From the NCBI GenBank assembly GCA_963847085.1, contig CAWJYO010000007.1, forward strand, positions 186,001 through 250,000: 64,000 bases of DNA, written 5' to 3'. The notes under the pieces are model-generated. The model was given only the letters and a program-made list of their open reading frames with translations, had not been told where the DNA came from and searched no databases. Below, one piece after another: positions 54,806-63,614 of this stretch. The translations under genes and the position numbers were made by a program. Origin of the DNA: Ilyomonas sp963847085. Lineage in GTDB: Bacteria > Bacteroidota > Bacteroidia > Chitinophagales > Chitinophagaceae. The first letter of the stretch is position 1. Each line of letters opens with the position of its first letter.

Positions 54806-56287
54806 TTGGTCAGCCCACAATTAAAAAATCAGCATTTGCTGTGGCGCACCGGCTTTGGCGTTGCTGCAAATGAAATTGCATCTTTGAACGATAAGCACTT
54901 GGAAAAAAGATATGCTGCCATTCGAACGGCTTCTTCATCTTCATCAAAAGACATTCTTGTAGCCACCAACATGCTGCGCGATATAATGAACGACATGAAA
55001 AGTGCAGGCAACACGCCACCAATGATAAGGAGAGACAGCTTATCGGCTGATATCAAAAAAGAAATACAAAAACAAATCCGCGATAGCATTGGCCAGCTCA
55101 ATCTTACCTGGCTCAATGAAATGGTAAATTCTCAAGCGCAGCTTCGCGAAAAAATATCTCTTTTCTGGCATGGCCATTTTGCTTCGCGCATCATCAATAT
55201 TTATTATCAGCAATTGCTTTTGAACACGGTGCGCAGCAATGCTTTAGGCAACTTTGGCGATCTGCTGAAAGCTGTTAGCAAAAGCGCTTCGATGTTAAGC
55301 TTTTTAAATAATCAGCAAAACAAAAAGCAACATCCCAACGAAAACTTTGCCCGTGAAGTAATGGAACTGTTTACCATGGGCAGAGGTAACTATACTGAAC
55401 AGGATGTGAAAGAAGCCGCGCGGGCCTTTACCGGCTGGGGCTTTGATGTGGATGGCAATTTTAAATTTCGTCCGTTTTTGCATGACGATGGAATGAAAAC
55501 ATTTTTAGGAAAGCAGGGCAATTTTAATGGCGATGATATCCTCAATATTATTTTAGAGCAAAAACAAACGGCAACATTTATTACCCAAAAAATCTATCGC
55601 CATTTTGTAAATGAAACAGTAGATGATAACCATGTAAAGTGGCTTTCCGACAGGTTTTATCAAAGCCATTATAACATTCAATCTCTGATGGACGACATCT
55701 TCACCAGCTCCTGGTTTTACGATGAAAAAAATGTGGGCGCCAACATAAAATCGCCGGTTGAATTGCTCGTTGGCATTCGCCGCATGTTGCCCATGCAGTT
55801 GGAGAATGAATCTGTTCAATTGTTGCTGCAAAAAGCATTGGGTCAGTTGTTATTTTATCCGCCGAATGTTGCAGGCTGGGCTGGCGGAAAATCGTGGATT
55901 GATAGTTCAACTTTAATGTTGCGTCTCCGCATTCCGCAACTGTTGAAAAATGCCGATACATTTTCCATTACTACAAAACAAGACGATGATGTGCAAATGG
56001 GTATGGCTGACAAATTCAGCAATGTAAAAATGGGCAAAAACAAACCGTTGGGTAACGATGCGTTTCAATTGCGTGCAAACATTGACTGGACAAGTTTTAC
56101 CAACGAATTTTCGGATGTAAAAAGAGACAACTTATACACTTCTTTGCAAAACGTTTTATTGCAAACGCCTTCTGTTTCCGTAAGCGAAGCTGTGGTGCAG
56201 AAAATAACAGATAGCAGCAGCCGCGAAGCTTATATTCAAACAACTGCCATTGCTTTGATGAGCACGCCGGAATATCAGTTGTGTTGA
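54806..56287 (+). CDS. DUF1800-domain protein
   Basis: A 493-residue protein of the DUF1800 family. Family motifs are HLLWRTGFGVAANEIASLND, LNEMVNSQAQLREKISLFWH, GHFASR, NENFAREVMELFTMGRGNYT, EQDVKEAARAFTGWGFD, and the C-terminal FYPPNVAGWAGGKSWIDSST. It is nearly always paired with DUF1501, as here. The frame opens with TTG at 54806 and no ATG precedes it, so the start is uncertain and may be lost to an indel. No signal peptide is visible with this start. The function of the pair is not known. Confidence 0.9.
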   Translation: MVSPQLKNQHLLWRTGFGVAANEIASLNDKHLEKRYAAIRTASSSSSKDILVATNMLRDIMNDMKSAGNTPPMIRRDSLSADIKKEIQKQIRDSIGQLNLTWLNEMVNSQAQLREKISLFWHGHFASRIINIYYQQLLLNTVRSNALGNFGDLLKAVSKSASMLSFLNNQQNKKQHPNENFAREVMELFTMGRGNYTEQDVKEAARAFTGWGFDVDGNFKFRPFLHDDGMKTFLGKQGNFNGDDILNIILEQKQTATFITQKIYRHFVNETVDDNHVKWLSDRFYQSHYNIQSLMDDIFTSSWFYDEKNVGANIKSPVELLVGIRRMLPMQLENESVQLLLQKALGQLLFYPPNVAGWAGGKSWIDSSTLMLRLRIPQLLKNADTFSITTKQDDDVQMGMADKFSNVKMGKNKPLGNDAFQLRANIDWTSFTNEFSDVKRDNLYTSLQNVLLQTPSVSVSEAVVQKITDSSSREAYIQTTAIALMSTPEYQLC

Positions 56288-56296
56288 GGAAAAGGA

Positions 56297-56362
56297 GCTA
56301 TGAGCGTGAGCTATGAGTTTTAGGAAAATCACAAATCATAAATCCAAAATCATAAATCGTAT
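56297..56362. repeat. Short composite repeat between DUF1800 and DUF1501 genes
   Basis: GGAGCTATGAGCGTGAGCTA (GCTATGAG family) is followed by AATCACAAATCATAAATCCA and AAATCATAAATC (ATTTATGATTT family). The element lies directly before the DUF1501 ATG. Confidence 0.65.
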
Positions 56363-56365
56363 TTT

Positions 56366-57568
56366 ATGTTAATCAAACGAAGAGAGTTTTTACAGATAGG
56401 TTCGTTGGCAACAGGTGCGTTTTTAATACCAAAGTTTTTAAAAGCCTTTGAAAATAAAACGCCGTTTTTGCCACAGCAAAATAAAGTGGTTGTGGTGTTG
56501 CAGTTAAGCGGTGGCAATGATGGTTTGAATACCGTAATTCCCGTGCGCAACGATGTGTATCAAAGTGTGCGACCCAACCTCGGAATTGTAAAAGATAAAG
56601 CAGCAATGATAACTGATGAAGTGGGCTTGCATCCTGCATTGCAGGGCTTTGCGAATTTGTATAACGATGGTAGTTTAGGCATTATCAACAGCGTTGGTTA
56701 TCCCAATCCTGATAGAAGCCATTTCAGAAGCATGGACATTTGGCAAACGGGAAGTGAAAGCAACCAAACCTGGCAAACCGGCTGGCTTGGTCGTTACCTT
56801 GATGCACAATGCGCTGGTTGCGATAAGCCTACACAAGCTTTGGAAATTGATGATACATTGAGTTTGGCTTTAAAAGGAACAAATGAAAAAGGCATTGCGC
56901 TGCGTGATCCGCGGCGTTTGTACAACACCAGCCATGAAGATTATTTTAACACCTTATCAAAAAACTATCATGCTGATGAGCATGAAAAGCCGGTGGATTA
57001 TTTGTACAAAACAATGGCAGAAACATTAAGCAGTGCCGACTATATTTTTCAGCAAAGCAAGCTGCATCCTACTTCGGCTGATTATCCAAAAACCGCGCTG
57101 GGCAATAGTTTGAAGACGATTGCTTCACTTATTTTATCCGACATCAACACCAAAGTTTATTATGTAAGTCACGGCAGTTTTGATACACACGTGAACCAGC
57201 AGCAGCAACAGCAACGCTTGTTTACAGAAATGAATGATGCCGTAACAGCATTTGTAAATGACATGAAAACAAACCACCGGTTTGATGATGTGTTGTTATT
57301 TACATTCAGTGAGTTTGGCAGACGTGTGGCACAAAATGCAAGCGGCGGCACCGACCACGGAACCGCAAATAATATGTTCTTAGTAAGCGGTGGTTTGCAG
57401 CAAAAAGGTTTGATTAATGCAATGCCCGATTTAACCAATTTAAAAGATGGTGATTTGCAGTATGAAGTGGATTTTAAAAATGTATATGCCACTGTTTTAA
57501 ACAAGTGGTTAGGTGCTGATGATGAAAAGATTTTGGGAAAGAAGTATGAGAAGATGAGGTTTGTATAA
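56366..57568 (+). CDS. DUF1501 protein (partner of DUF1800)
   Basis: A 400-residue exported protein. The leader has KRREFLQIGSLATGAFLIPK, a Tat-like twin arginine. Family motifs are VVVVLQLSGGNDGLNTVIPV, GIINSVGYPNPDRSHFRSMD, YYVSHGSFDTHVNQQQQQQR, LLFTFSEFGRRVAQNASGGT and DHGTANNMFLVSGGL. It is more compact than the DUF1501 protein at 24463 and belongs to the subgroup paired with DUF1800. The gene follows DUF1800 after about 80 bp. A stretch of six Gln codons is present. The function is unknown. Confidence 0.93.
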   Translation: MLIKRREFLQIGSLATGAFLIPKFLKAFENKTPFLPQQNKVVVVLQLSGGNDGLNTVIPVRNDVYQSVRPNLGIVKDKAAMITDEVGLHPALQGFANLYNDGSLGIINSVGYPNPDRSHFRSMDIWQTGSESNQTWQTGWLGRYLDAQCAGCDKPTQALEIDDTLSLALKGTNEKGIALRDPRRLYNTSHEDYFNTLSKNYHADEHEKPVDYLYKTMAETLSSADYIFQQSKLHPTSADYPKTALGNSLKTIASLILSDINTKVYYVSHGSFDTHVNQQQQQQRLFTEMNDAVTAFVNDMKTNHRFDDVLLFTFSEFGRRVAQNASGGTDHGTANNMFLVSGGLQQKGLINAMPDLTNLKDGDLQYEVDFKNVYATVLNKWLGADDEKILGKKYEKMRFV

Positions 57569-57605
57569 TGGTTTTACTTTAGTATAGAGGTTATAGTTTA
57601 TAACA

Positions 57606-58088
57606 ATGAAATTTTTACCTGCTTTATTTATCTTTTTCTTTTACTCATCTTTTGCACAAGACGATAATGAGATAAGTTTCATCTCGTTTGAATTAACACA
57701 TTCGTTAAGAATTCCTAATCACCATGTTTTTATTAATATCATTAATAAAAACAAACAACCATGTGTACATCTTATTTCTACCCCATCAACAAGAATTAGG
57801 AGAAGAATTTTCAAAGCAACAGACTCAACTTTTTTAATAGGTATTGATACGTTCAAACAATTAAGTGCTGATGTTTTAAAGCTTAATAATATTGATGTTG
57901 TCAAGGCTAACCTAGATGGTAGAGATGGAACAACTTGTAAAATCGAATATGGTTCAGCCGATAAAGTGGTTAAGTATGAATTTTGGTCACCAGATTTTGA
58001 AACAGAACAACGTGGTCTTACCAATTTTTTAAACGCTTGCAAGAAAATAATTGACGCCGAATATTTACGACCAAAAGATGTGTTGTAA
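57606..58088 (+). CDS. Hypothetical exported protein
   Basis: I do not recognise this 160-residue protein. It has a signal peptide (MKFLPALFIFFFYSSFAQ) and a beta-rich body (FELTHSLRIPNHHVFINIIN, TFLIGIDTFKQLSADVLKLN, GTTCKIEYGSADKVVKYEFW), with a final helix LTNFLNACKKIIDAEYL. It is more AT-rich than its neighbours. No catalytic motif is seen. It stands alone 37 bp after the DUF1501 gene and could be co-transcribed with it. Confidence 0.6.
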   Translation: MKFLPALFIFFFYSSFAQDDNEISFISFELTHSLRIPNHHVFINIINKNKQPCVHLISTPSTRIRRRIFKATDSTFLIGIDTFKQLSADVLKLNNIDVVKANLDGRDGTTCKIEYGSADKVVKYEFWSPDFETEQRGLTNFLNACKKIIDAEYLRPKDVL

Positions 58089-58141
58089 AAGCTATCTTAA
58101 CATCCCTATTCACAAATCCAAAATCATAAATCACTTCGCCC

Positions 58142-58149
58142 TACTTTTG
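58142..58149 (+). promoter_or_regulatory. Promoter -7 box (TACTTTTG) of glyA
   Basis: TACTTTTG matches TAnnTTTG exactly, 18 bp before the glyA ATG. It shares the context CTTTTGCAGCC with the rplU promoter. Confidence 0.6.
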
Positions 58150-58167
58150 CAGCCTAATTTTTCTTTC

Positions 58168-59444
58168 ATGCAAAAAGATACTACAGATATTCAACCTTAT
58201 TCAATAAAGAATTAGAACGCCAGCGCCGCGGTATTGAACTCATCGCTTCCGAAAACTTTACTTCGTTGCAGGTAATGCAGGCAATGGGCAGCGTAATGAC
58301 CAACAAATACGCAGAAGGTTATCCCGGCAGGCGATATTACGGTGGTTGTGAAGTGGTGGATGAAAGCGAGCAACTTGCCATTGACCGGCTAAAACAAATT
58401 TTTAATATTGAATATGCCAATGTGCAACCACACAGTGGCGCGCAAGCCAATGCGGCTGTGGCTTTGGCGGTTTTAAAGCCCGGCGATATAACCTTAGGTT
58501 TGGATTTAAGCATGGGCGGTCATCTTACGCATGGCTCGCCGGTAAATTACAGCGGTAAATTGTATCATGCCGAATTTTATGGCGTAACCAAAGAAGGCTT
58601 TGTTGATTATGATATGCTCGAAGCGAAAGCACGCGAACACAAACCGAAACTCATTTATTGCGGCGCCAGCGCTTACAGCCGCGAATGGGATTATGCCCGC
58701 ATCCGCAAAGCGGCGGATGAAGTAGGCGCGTTGGTAATGGCAGACATTGCGCATCCGGCAGGATTGATTGCCAAAGGCTTACTCAATTCGCCGTTTGAAC
58801 ATTGCCACATTGTTACTTCTACCACGCACAAAACCTTGCGTGGACCGCGTGGCGGGATTATTATGATAGGAAAAGATTTTGAAAACCCATTTGGCATCAA
58901 AGACAATAAAGGTAATACGCAGATGATGAGTAAACTCATTGATCTGGCTGTATTTCCCGGCACACAAGGCGGACCTTTGGAACACATCATTGCCGCTAAA
59001 GCGGTTGCCTTTGGTGAGATACTAAGCGATGAGTTTACTACCTATGCACAGCAAATTATAAAGAACGCACAAGCGATGGCAAAAGCCTTTGTAGATAAGG
59101 GTTACAACCTCATCAGCGGGGGTACAGATAACCATTTAATGCTGATTGATTTGCGTAATAAAAACATCACCGGAAAGAGGGCAGAAGCGGTATTGGGCGA
59201 AGCTGATATTACGGTAAATAAAAACATGGTTCCGTTTGATGATAAAAGTGCATTTGTAACATCGGGTATTCGTATTGGTGTGCCTGCCGTTACCACTCGT
59301 AATATGAATGAAGAGCACATGCTCACAATTGTAAACTATATTGATGAAGTGTTGATGGGCGCAGATAACAACGATAAAATAACAAAGGTAAAAGAAGAAG
59401 TAAACAGCTTTATGAAAGGCTTTCCTTTGTATCCGGAGCTGTAA
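58168..59444 (+). CDS. glyA: Serine hydroxymethyltransferase, one frameshift near the start
   Basis: A PLP enzyme that converts serine and tetrahydrofolate to glycine and methylene-THF. The N-terminus MQKDTTDI is followed by a one-base shift near 58195 into NKELERQRRGIELIASENFT, then SLQVMQAMGSVMTNKYAEGY and PGRRYYGG. The PLP lysine lies in VTSTTHKTLRGPRGG. AIDRLKQIFNIEYANVQPHS, FPGTQGGPLEHIIAAKAVAF and TSGIRIGVPAVTTRNMNEE complete the match. The joined length is about 425 residues. This essential gene is expected to be intact, so the shift is probably an error in the sequence. A promoter box lies 18 bp upstream. Confidence 0.95.
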
Positions 59445-59546
59445 CGCTCATTAGTATGTTAAAGAAATGCTAAAGCAAAAAAATATTTTGCCCTTTTTTT
59501 TACTTATGGCAAAATTTGTGGTCTATAAACGCAAACAATAAAAACT

Positions 59547-59717
59547 ATGAAAAAGATTTTTGCCCTTTTAGCAGCAACTGTGATTATTGCTTCTGCTAGC
59601 ATCGCACAAACCGGTACTGATACTACTATGCACAAGTCAAAAACTCACAAAGGGATGCATAAGTCAAAAACTACGACTGGCGATTCAACAATGAAAATGA
59701 AGAAGAAGCCTGCCTAA
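59547..59717 (+). CDS. Small exported Lys/His/Met-rich protein
   Basis: A 56-residue protein: signal peptide MKKIFALLAATVIIASASIA followed by QTGTDTTMHKSKTHKGMHKS and KTTTGDSTMKMKKKPA. The mature part of about 35 residues is rich in Lys, Thr, His and Met. The spacing of His and Met would allow weak metal binding, but this is only compositional. Similar small KSKTHKGMHK-type proteins occur in Chitinophagaceae as hypothetical proteins. It has its own terminator and is probably monocistronic. Confidence 0.7.
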   Translation: MKKIFALLAATVIIASASIAQTGTDTTMHKSKTHKGMHKSKTTTGDSTMKMKKKPA

Positions 59718-59768
59718 AATCAAACAGGATAGCGTTTTCTTTTATCGCTAAAGTTTCTAACATTTTTA

Positions 59769-59800
59769 AGCCGCAGTTTCATTAGCTGCGGCTTTCTTAT
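59769..59800 (+). terminator. Intrinsic terminator after the small exported protein
   Basis: AGCCGCAG (59769-59776) pairs with CTGCGGCT (59786-59793) and is followed by a T-rich tail. Confidence 0.8.
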
Positions 59801-59847
59801 TTTTACCGTGTTTATTTTACTCTTTATCTTTTTGTGTTTTATTACCG

Positions 59848-60861
59848 TTGAAACAATTACAAAATTTAATTCTTAGCCGAACCGATAGCATTGGCGACAT
59901 GGTGCTAACACTGCCCATGGCAAAAGTGCTGAAACAAAAGTTTCCTAATATTACCATTGCTGTATTAGGAAAGCCTTACACCAAAGCCGTTGTGGATGCT
60001 TGTAGTTATGTAGATGCTTTTATAGAGATGGATGATTTTGTAAAGGGTAATATTACCATCAAAGGAGAAGCCCCACAGGCAATCCTTTTTGTTAAGCCCG
60101 AAGCACATCTTGCCAAACGCGCTAAAGAGTTGAAAATACCCATCCGCATTGGTGTTGCCAATCGTTTGTACAACTGGTTTACGTGCAACAAACTGGTTTT
60201 TTTAAGTAGAAAAAAGTCTAACCTGCACGAAGCACAGCTTAATTTAAAATTGCTGAAACCATTTGGAATTGATAAAGTATTTTCTTATGAAGAAATATCG
60301 AACCTGTATGGCTTAAACCGATTGCAGCCTTTGGAAGAGCAATATCAAAAAATCATTCAAAAACAAAAATATAACCTCATCCTTCATCCGAAATCAAGAG
60401 GCAACGCAAGAGAATGGAGTCTTAGCAATTACATTCAACTCATAAAAGAATTGGATGCTTCGCGATACAATATTTTTATATCAGGAACCGAAGCTGAAAA
60501 GGGAGCGTTGCAACCATTATTCGATGAAGTTGGCAGCCGCGTCACCAACCTGGTTGGCGTTATGCCACTATCACAATTTATTTCATTCATCAGCCAGTGC
60601 AATGGTTTGGTAGCTTGCAGTACAGGACCTTTGCATGTGGCAGCGGCAGTTGGCATTCATGCTTTTGGTTTGTACGTGCCGTTGCGACCCATACATGCCG
60701 GGCGTTGGGGGCCGATTGGTAAACATGCACATACGTTTATTGCAGATGGTGTTTGTGGAAATTGCACAGCAACCGATACCAGCCAATGCACTTGCCTGCA
60801 AACTATAACACCTGCAAAAATAAAAGCCGCTATAGAGGCTTCTGCTATAGATGTTACTTGA
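59848..60861 (+). CDS. Glycosyltransferase family 9 (heptosyltransferase-like)
   Basis: A 337-residue enzyme of the ADP-heptose:LPS heptosyltransferase family, which adds sugars to the lipopolysaccharide core at the inner membrane. It has LILSRTDSIGDMVLTLPMAK at the start, then LHPKSRGNAREWSLSNYIQL, GVMPLSQFISFISQCNGLVA and CSTGPLHVAAAVGIHAFGLY, a typical GT9 nucleotide-sugar region. The frame begins with TTG at 59848, with no ATG nearby, so TTG is the likely start. It converges on a GT2 gene and overlaps it by 8 bp. With the GT9 gene at 61902 and lptC it forms a lipopolysaccharide region. Confidence 0.9.
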   Translation: MKQLQNLILSRTDSIGDMVLTLPMAKVLKQKFPNITIAVLGKPYTKAVVDACSYVDAFIEMDDFVKGNITIKGEAPQAILFVKPEAHLAKRAKELKIPIRIGVANRLYNWFTCNKLVFLSRKKSNLHEAQLNLKLLKPFGIDKVFSYEEISNLYGLNRLQPLEEQYQKIIQKQKYNLILHPKSRGNAREWSLSNYIQLIKELDASRYNIFISGTEAEKGALQPLFDEVGSRVTNLVGVMPLSQFISFISQCNGLVACSTGPLHVAAAVGIHAFGLYVPLRPIHAGRWGPIGKHAHTFIADGVCGNCTATDTSQCTCLQTITPAKIKAAIEASAIDVT

Positions 60862-61837
60862 TCGTAGTAAACATTTTAAAGCAAAACAAAAGCTTACGAA
60901 TCAACGTTCTTTTTTTGGTGGCTAACAGCAATTTATAATATTGAAAAAACAGGATCATTCGCACCAAATTATTGCGAAAGGAAAAGCTTTGATAGCTTGT
61001 ATTCAATTGCTGTAACACGCGTTTTTCTTTTTGCAGATGCGATGGACATTGGTTATAAAATGCGTCCATTCGCTTGCGGATTTTATCGAAATGTATTTCT
61101 TTTCGTTTCTCTTTGCTTATTGTGCTTTCCTTATCCTGCGTAACCACCAACGGCGATGCTCCTTCCTTCATTATTTTTTTTCTATCCACCATACCATACA
61201 AATTGCTATGGTGTTGCCGGTACTTGATAAGCGGTTCGGGCAAATAAATAATTTCACTCTGCAAGGTTGCATTAAACACCAGCCACCAATCGTGCGGGAT
61301 CACATCTAAAAAAGGATAAGCACTCTCAAACAGCGAGCGCGTAAACAAAATAGTATGCCCATAAATTCTGGCAAAAACAGCATATTCCAAACAACTATAC
61401 CAATTGCGGCAAACGACTATATCTGAAATTTTTTTGCCGGTTGGTTGAAGCTTATCATCACAAATTTCTGCATCGCAATAAATCAAAGCATGGTTGCCAA
61501 TGCTTTCGACTTTACGCTTTATTTTATCGGGCAACCAATAATCGTCCTGATCGCAAAGCGCAAGGTATTCGCCGGTTGATAACCGACAACCGCGTTCAAA
61601 ATTTTTGATAAAACCAAGATTGGTTTCGTTTACAAACACCTTTACATTCAGATATTTATTGGCATATTCATGTAATACGTTTGCGGTTCCATCAGTGCTT
61701 CTGTCGTCAACCGCTATCACTTCTATGTTGGGATAAGTTTGCGCCAGAATAGAATCCAATTGCTCACGCAAATATCTTTCACCGTTGTAGGTTGTAAGCA
61801 CTACTGATACCAAAGGGAAATCGGCGTGTTCGTTCAT
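60854..61837 (-). CDS. Glycosyltransferase family 2
   Basis: A 327-residue GT-A fold glycosyltransferase. The N-terminal domain has VSVVLTTYNGERYLREQLDS, VIAVDDRSTDGTANVLHEYA with the first Asp pair, and LALCDQDDYWLPDKIKRKVE, where DQDD provides the metal-binding DxD. It is similar to rhamnosyl- and other O-antigen transferases (VIPHDWWLVFNA, LIKYRQHHSNLYG). It acts at the cytoplasmic face. Its 3' end overlaps the convergent GT9 gene by 8 bp. It follows the second GT9 gene on the same strand, so the two are probably one transcript. Confidence 0.92.
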   Translation of the reverse strand: MNEHADFPLVSVVLTTYNGERYLREQLDSILAQTYPNIEVIAVDDRSTDGTANVLHEYANKYLNVKVFVNETNLGFIKNFERGCRLSTGEYLALCDQDDYWLPDKIKRKVESIGNHALIYCDAEICDDKLQPTGKKISDIVVCRNWYSCLEYAVFARIYGHTILFTRSLFESAYPFLDVIPHDWWLVFNATLQSEIIYLPEPLIKYRQHHSNLYGMVDRKKIMKEGASPLVVTQDKESTISKEKRKEIHFDKIRKRMDAFYNQCPSHLQKEKRVLQQLNTSYQSFSFRNNLVRMILFFQYYKLLLATKKRTLIRKLLFCFKMFTTIK

Positions 61838-61901
61838 AGTTTATGATGATAAAGGCCGTTTTTGCAACATTTGTTGCACTGCTGCAAAAACAGTGTCAAC
61901 T

Positions 61902-63011
61902 TTAATGGAAGCGATGTCTGCCGTTACTCACAATGTGGTTATGCAAAGCATCATCGCCTAAGCCTTTTCTTTTCTTATTTACTAAATCAGGATATACAGT
62001 ATAAACGCCACTGATGCCCGCTTCTTCATAAACGGTAAACCGCGTATAATTGTTTCCGCTCGAAACAATTACCACTGGCACATTACACGATACGGCAAGA
62101 TGCGCCATCATGGTATCATTAGCAATAACAAGTGCTGCATTGTTTATGATATCAACCACATCAAATAATGAAGTATTGGTAATACTTTCTGCTTTTGTTT
62201 TTGCCGCAATTTCAAGAGCTTCTTCCTTATGCGGTGCAACGCCAATGATTTTTACAGGCAAAGAATAACTTTTATTGATGAGGCCAACCAGTTGCATCCA
62301 GCCTTTTGCAATCCAACGCCTGCTTTTTGTTGAAGCACCAATAAAGCAGGCAATGTATGGCCCGGAAGCGATTTTTGTGGCAAAAACAAAAGGTCGTTGC
62401 AAATGCAATTGCACACCACAACACCATTCTGCAAATTGTTGGTTGATAAAAAATTCGTGTGTTATTTTTTGGGGCTGAAACAATTCTGAATACAAGGCAT
62501 CAGATACTTTTTTCCATTGCTTATGTGGCGTGAAATTGTAAAACGCAATCGCCGTTTGGGCACTGGTTGCAAGGCGGCACAAATCATCCAACAAAATGGG
62601 CCGTGTAAATGACGGACAAATCACGGCTTCGTATCCTTCCCCTCTCAATTGCAACCATATTTGTTGCTTGTAAGTATCGTTTTGTAAATACTCTTTCTTG
62701 TTGATCCAAATCGTATCATCAACTGTTTCTTTATCCCATAAATTAAAAAGTTCTTTCCATGCCGCGTTGCCCAATAACGTAATGTTGTAACCATTCCATC
62801 GTGCTGATTGTTTGTAAGCCGGTAACGTATTTCTAAACAAAAGATAATCGCCAATATCATCCAGCCTTATAATCAATAATTTTTTTGGTTGAAGATGGTA
62901 AGAAGGTAGGGCTTCGATTGCTTTTGTATGATGATCAAACAAAAGGAGCGTTCGCTGTTCATCTTTTTTAAAACGCCGTTTGCGTTGCTCTACACTTATG
63001 AAGCGAAACAT
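61902..63011 (-). CDS. Glycosyltransferase family 9 protein
   Basis: A 369-residue GT9-like protein. The N-terminal LLIIRLDDIGDYLLFRNTLP matches the family start after an extension of about 40 residues with basic character. The C-terminal GASTKSRRWIAKGWMQLVGL, NTSLFDVVDIINNAALVIAN and DTMMAHLAVSCNVPVVIVSS give the nucleotide-sugar part. It differs strongly from the GT9 protein at 59848, so it probably adds another sugar. It lies 21 bp after lptC on the same strand. The acceptor is unknown. Confidence 0.88.
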   Translation of the reverse strand: MFRFISVEQRKRRFKKDEQRTLLLFDHHTKAIEALPSYHLQPKKLLIIRLDDIGDYLLFRNTLPAYKQSARWNGYNITLLGNAAWKELFNLWDKETVDDTIWINKKEYLQNDTYKQQIWLQLRGEGYEAVICPSFTRPILLDDLCRLATSAQTAIAFYNFTPHKQWKKVSDALYSELFQPQKITHEFFINQQFAEWCCGVQLHLQRPFVFATKIASGPYIACFIGASTKSRRWIAKGWMQLVGLINKSYSLPVKIIGVAPHKEEALEIAAKTKAESITNTSLFDVVDIINNAALVIANDTMMAHLAVSCNVPVVIVSSGNNYTRFTVYEEAGISGVYTVYPDLVNKKRKGLGDDALHNHIVSNGRHRFH

Positions 63012-63032
63012 GTTGTTTATGATTGATAACTT

Positions 63033-63614
63033 TTACTGCGGTACCGTTGAATCTGCCACATATAAAAACGTAGTTGGCTGGATATTGTACAACTGAACAT
63101 TGTTCAAATCCTGGCTCGCTTTCATGCCAATAGAGTTAATAATATTGCCATTCGGCTGATGAATGTAAACAGGTTTATCGGTATAAAAATTTTGTGCGTT
63201 TTGATCCCACCAAAGCTCGTTGGTGCGCATCGTATCACCTTTTACATTGTACACCACTACACTGTCGCGCAGCAGCACCTTGCTTTGGTTTTGCATGTAT
63301 TTTCCATACTTCGCAAACAACTGGCTTTCCACTTTTGTGCTGTCGTTATAAAAATCAACATGCAATGTTTTGGGAAACTCAGTATACGGCGTGTCGGCTC
63401 CAGTTTGCAGCATCAGAGGCGATGTTAATTTAGCTTTCATCAAAGCATCCTGGCTCAAATAGCTGGTAACATCAATCACTCTGTCAACGCCCACTTTTTT
63501 TTCGCTTAGCTTCTGCACTTCACGGTAACTGTTTTCGCACGCGCACAGCCAGCAACAGCACAACAGCAAAATTGTTTTTGCAAGTTTTTTTAAAATGAAA
63601 ATGCCGTTTCTCAT
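63033..63614 (-). CDS. lptC: LPS export protein LptC
   Basis: A 193-residue component of the lipopolysaccharide transport bridge. It has a lipoprotein-like leader (ILLLCCCWLCACENS, lipobox LCAC) rather than the membrane anchor of E. coli LptC, as is usual in Bacteroidota. The LptC/OstA-like beta domain includes TSPLMLQTGADTPYTEFPKT, LHVDFYNDSTKVESQLFAKY and DTMRTNELWWDQNAQNFYTD. Its position 226 bp after coaX and before a glycosyltransferase fits the usual neighbourhood. Confidence 0.92.
   Translation of the reverse strand: MRNGIFILKKLAKTILLLCCCWLCACENSYREVQKLSEKKVGVDRVIDVTSYLSQDALMKAKLTSPLMLQTGADTPYTEFPKTLHVDFYNDSTKVESQLFAKYGKYMQNQSKVLLRDSVVVYNVKGDTMRTNELWWDQNAQNFYTDKPVYIHQPNGNIINSIGMKASQDLNNVQLYNIQPTTFLYVADSTVPQ

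Larger units (their letters stand above)
544..62390. repeat. Dispersed word YAAAAACAAA, 49 copies counted by eye
   Basis: AAAAACAAA preceded by C or T occurs on the plus strand with core starts at 2179, 2342, 7189, 9957, 21206, 22623, 23640, 24397, 29736, 29859, 32360, 32815, 35722, 36010, 39084, 39202, 40439, 46089, 46811, 47441, 51023, 52453, 54527, 55560, 56036, 57747, 60359 and 62382. On the minus strand (TTTGTTTTT on plus) the cores start at 544, 10969, 13293, 13478, 14161, 14228, 14706, 14816, 15405, 18571, 18720, 29796, 31294, 32268, 40989, 42989, 45847, 46850, 50404, 52488 and 62194. Only two further copies (27906 and 32854 region) have a sixth A. About 20 copies are intergenic. Confidence 0.75.
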
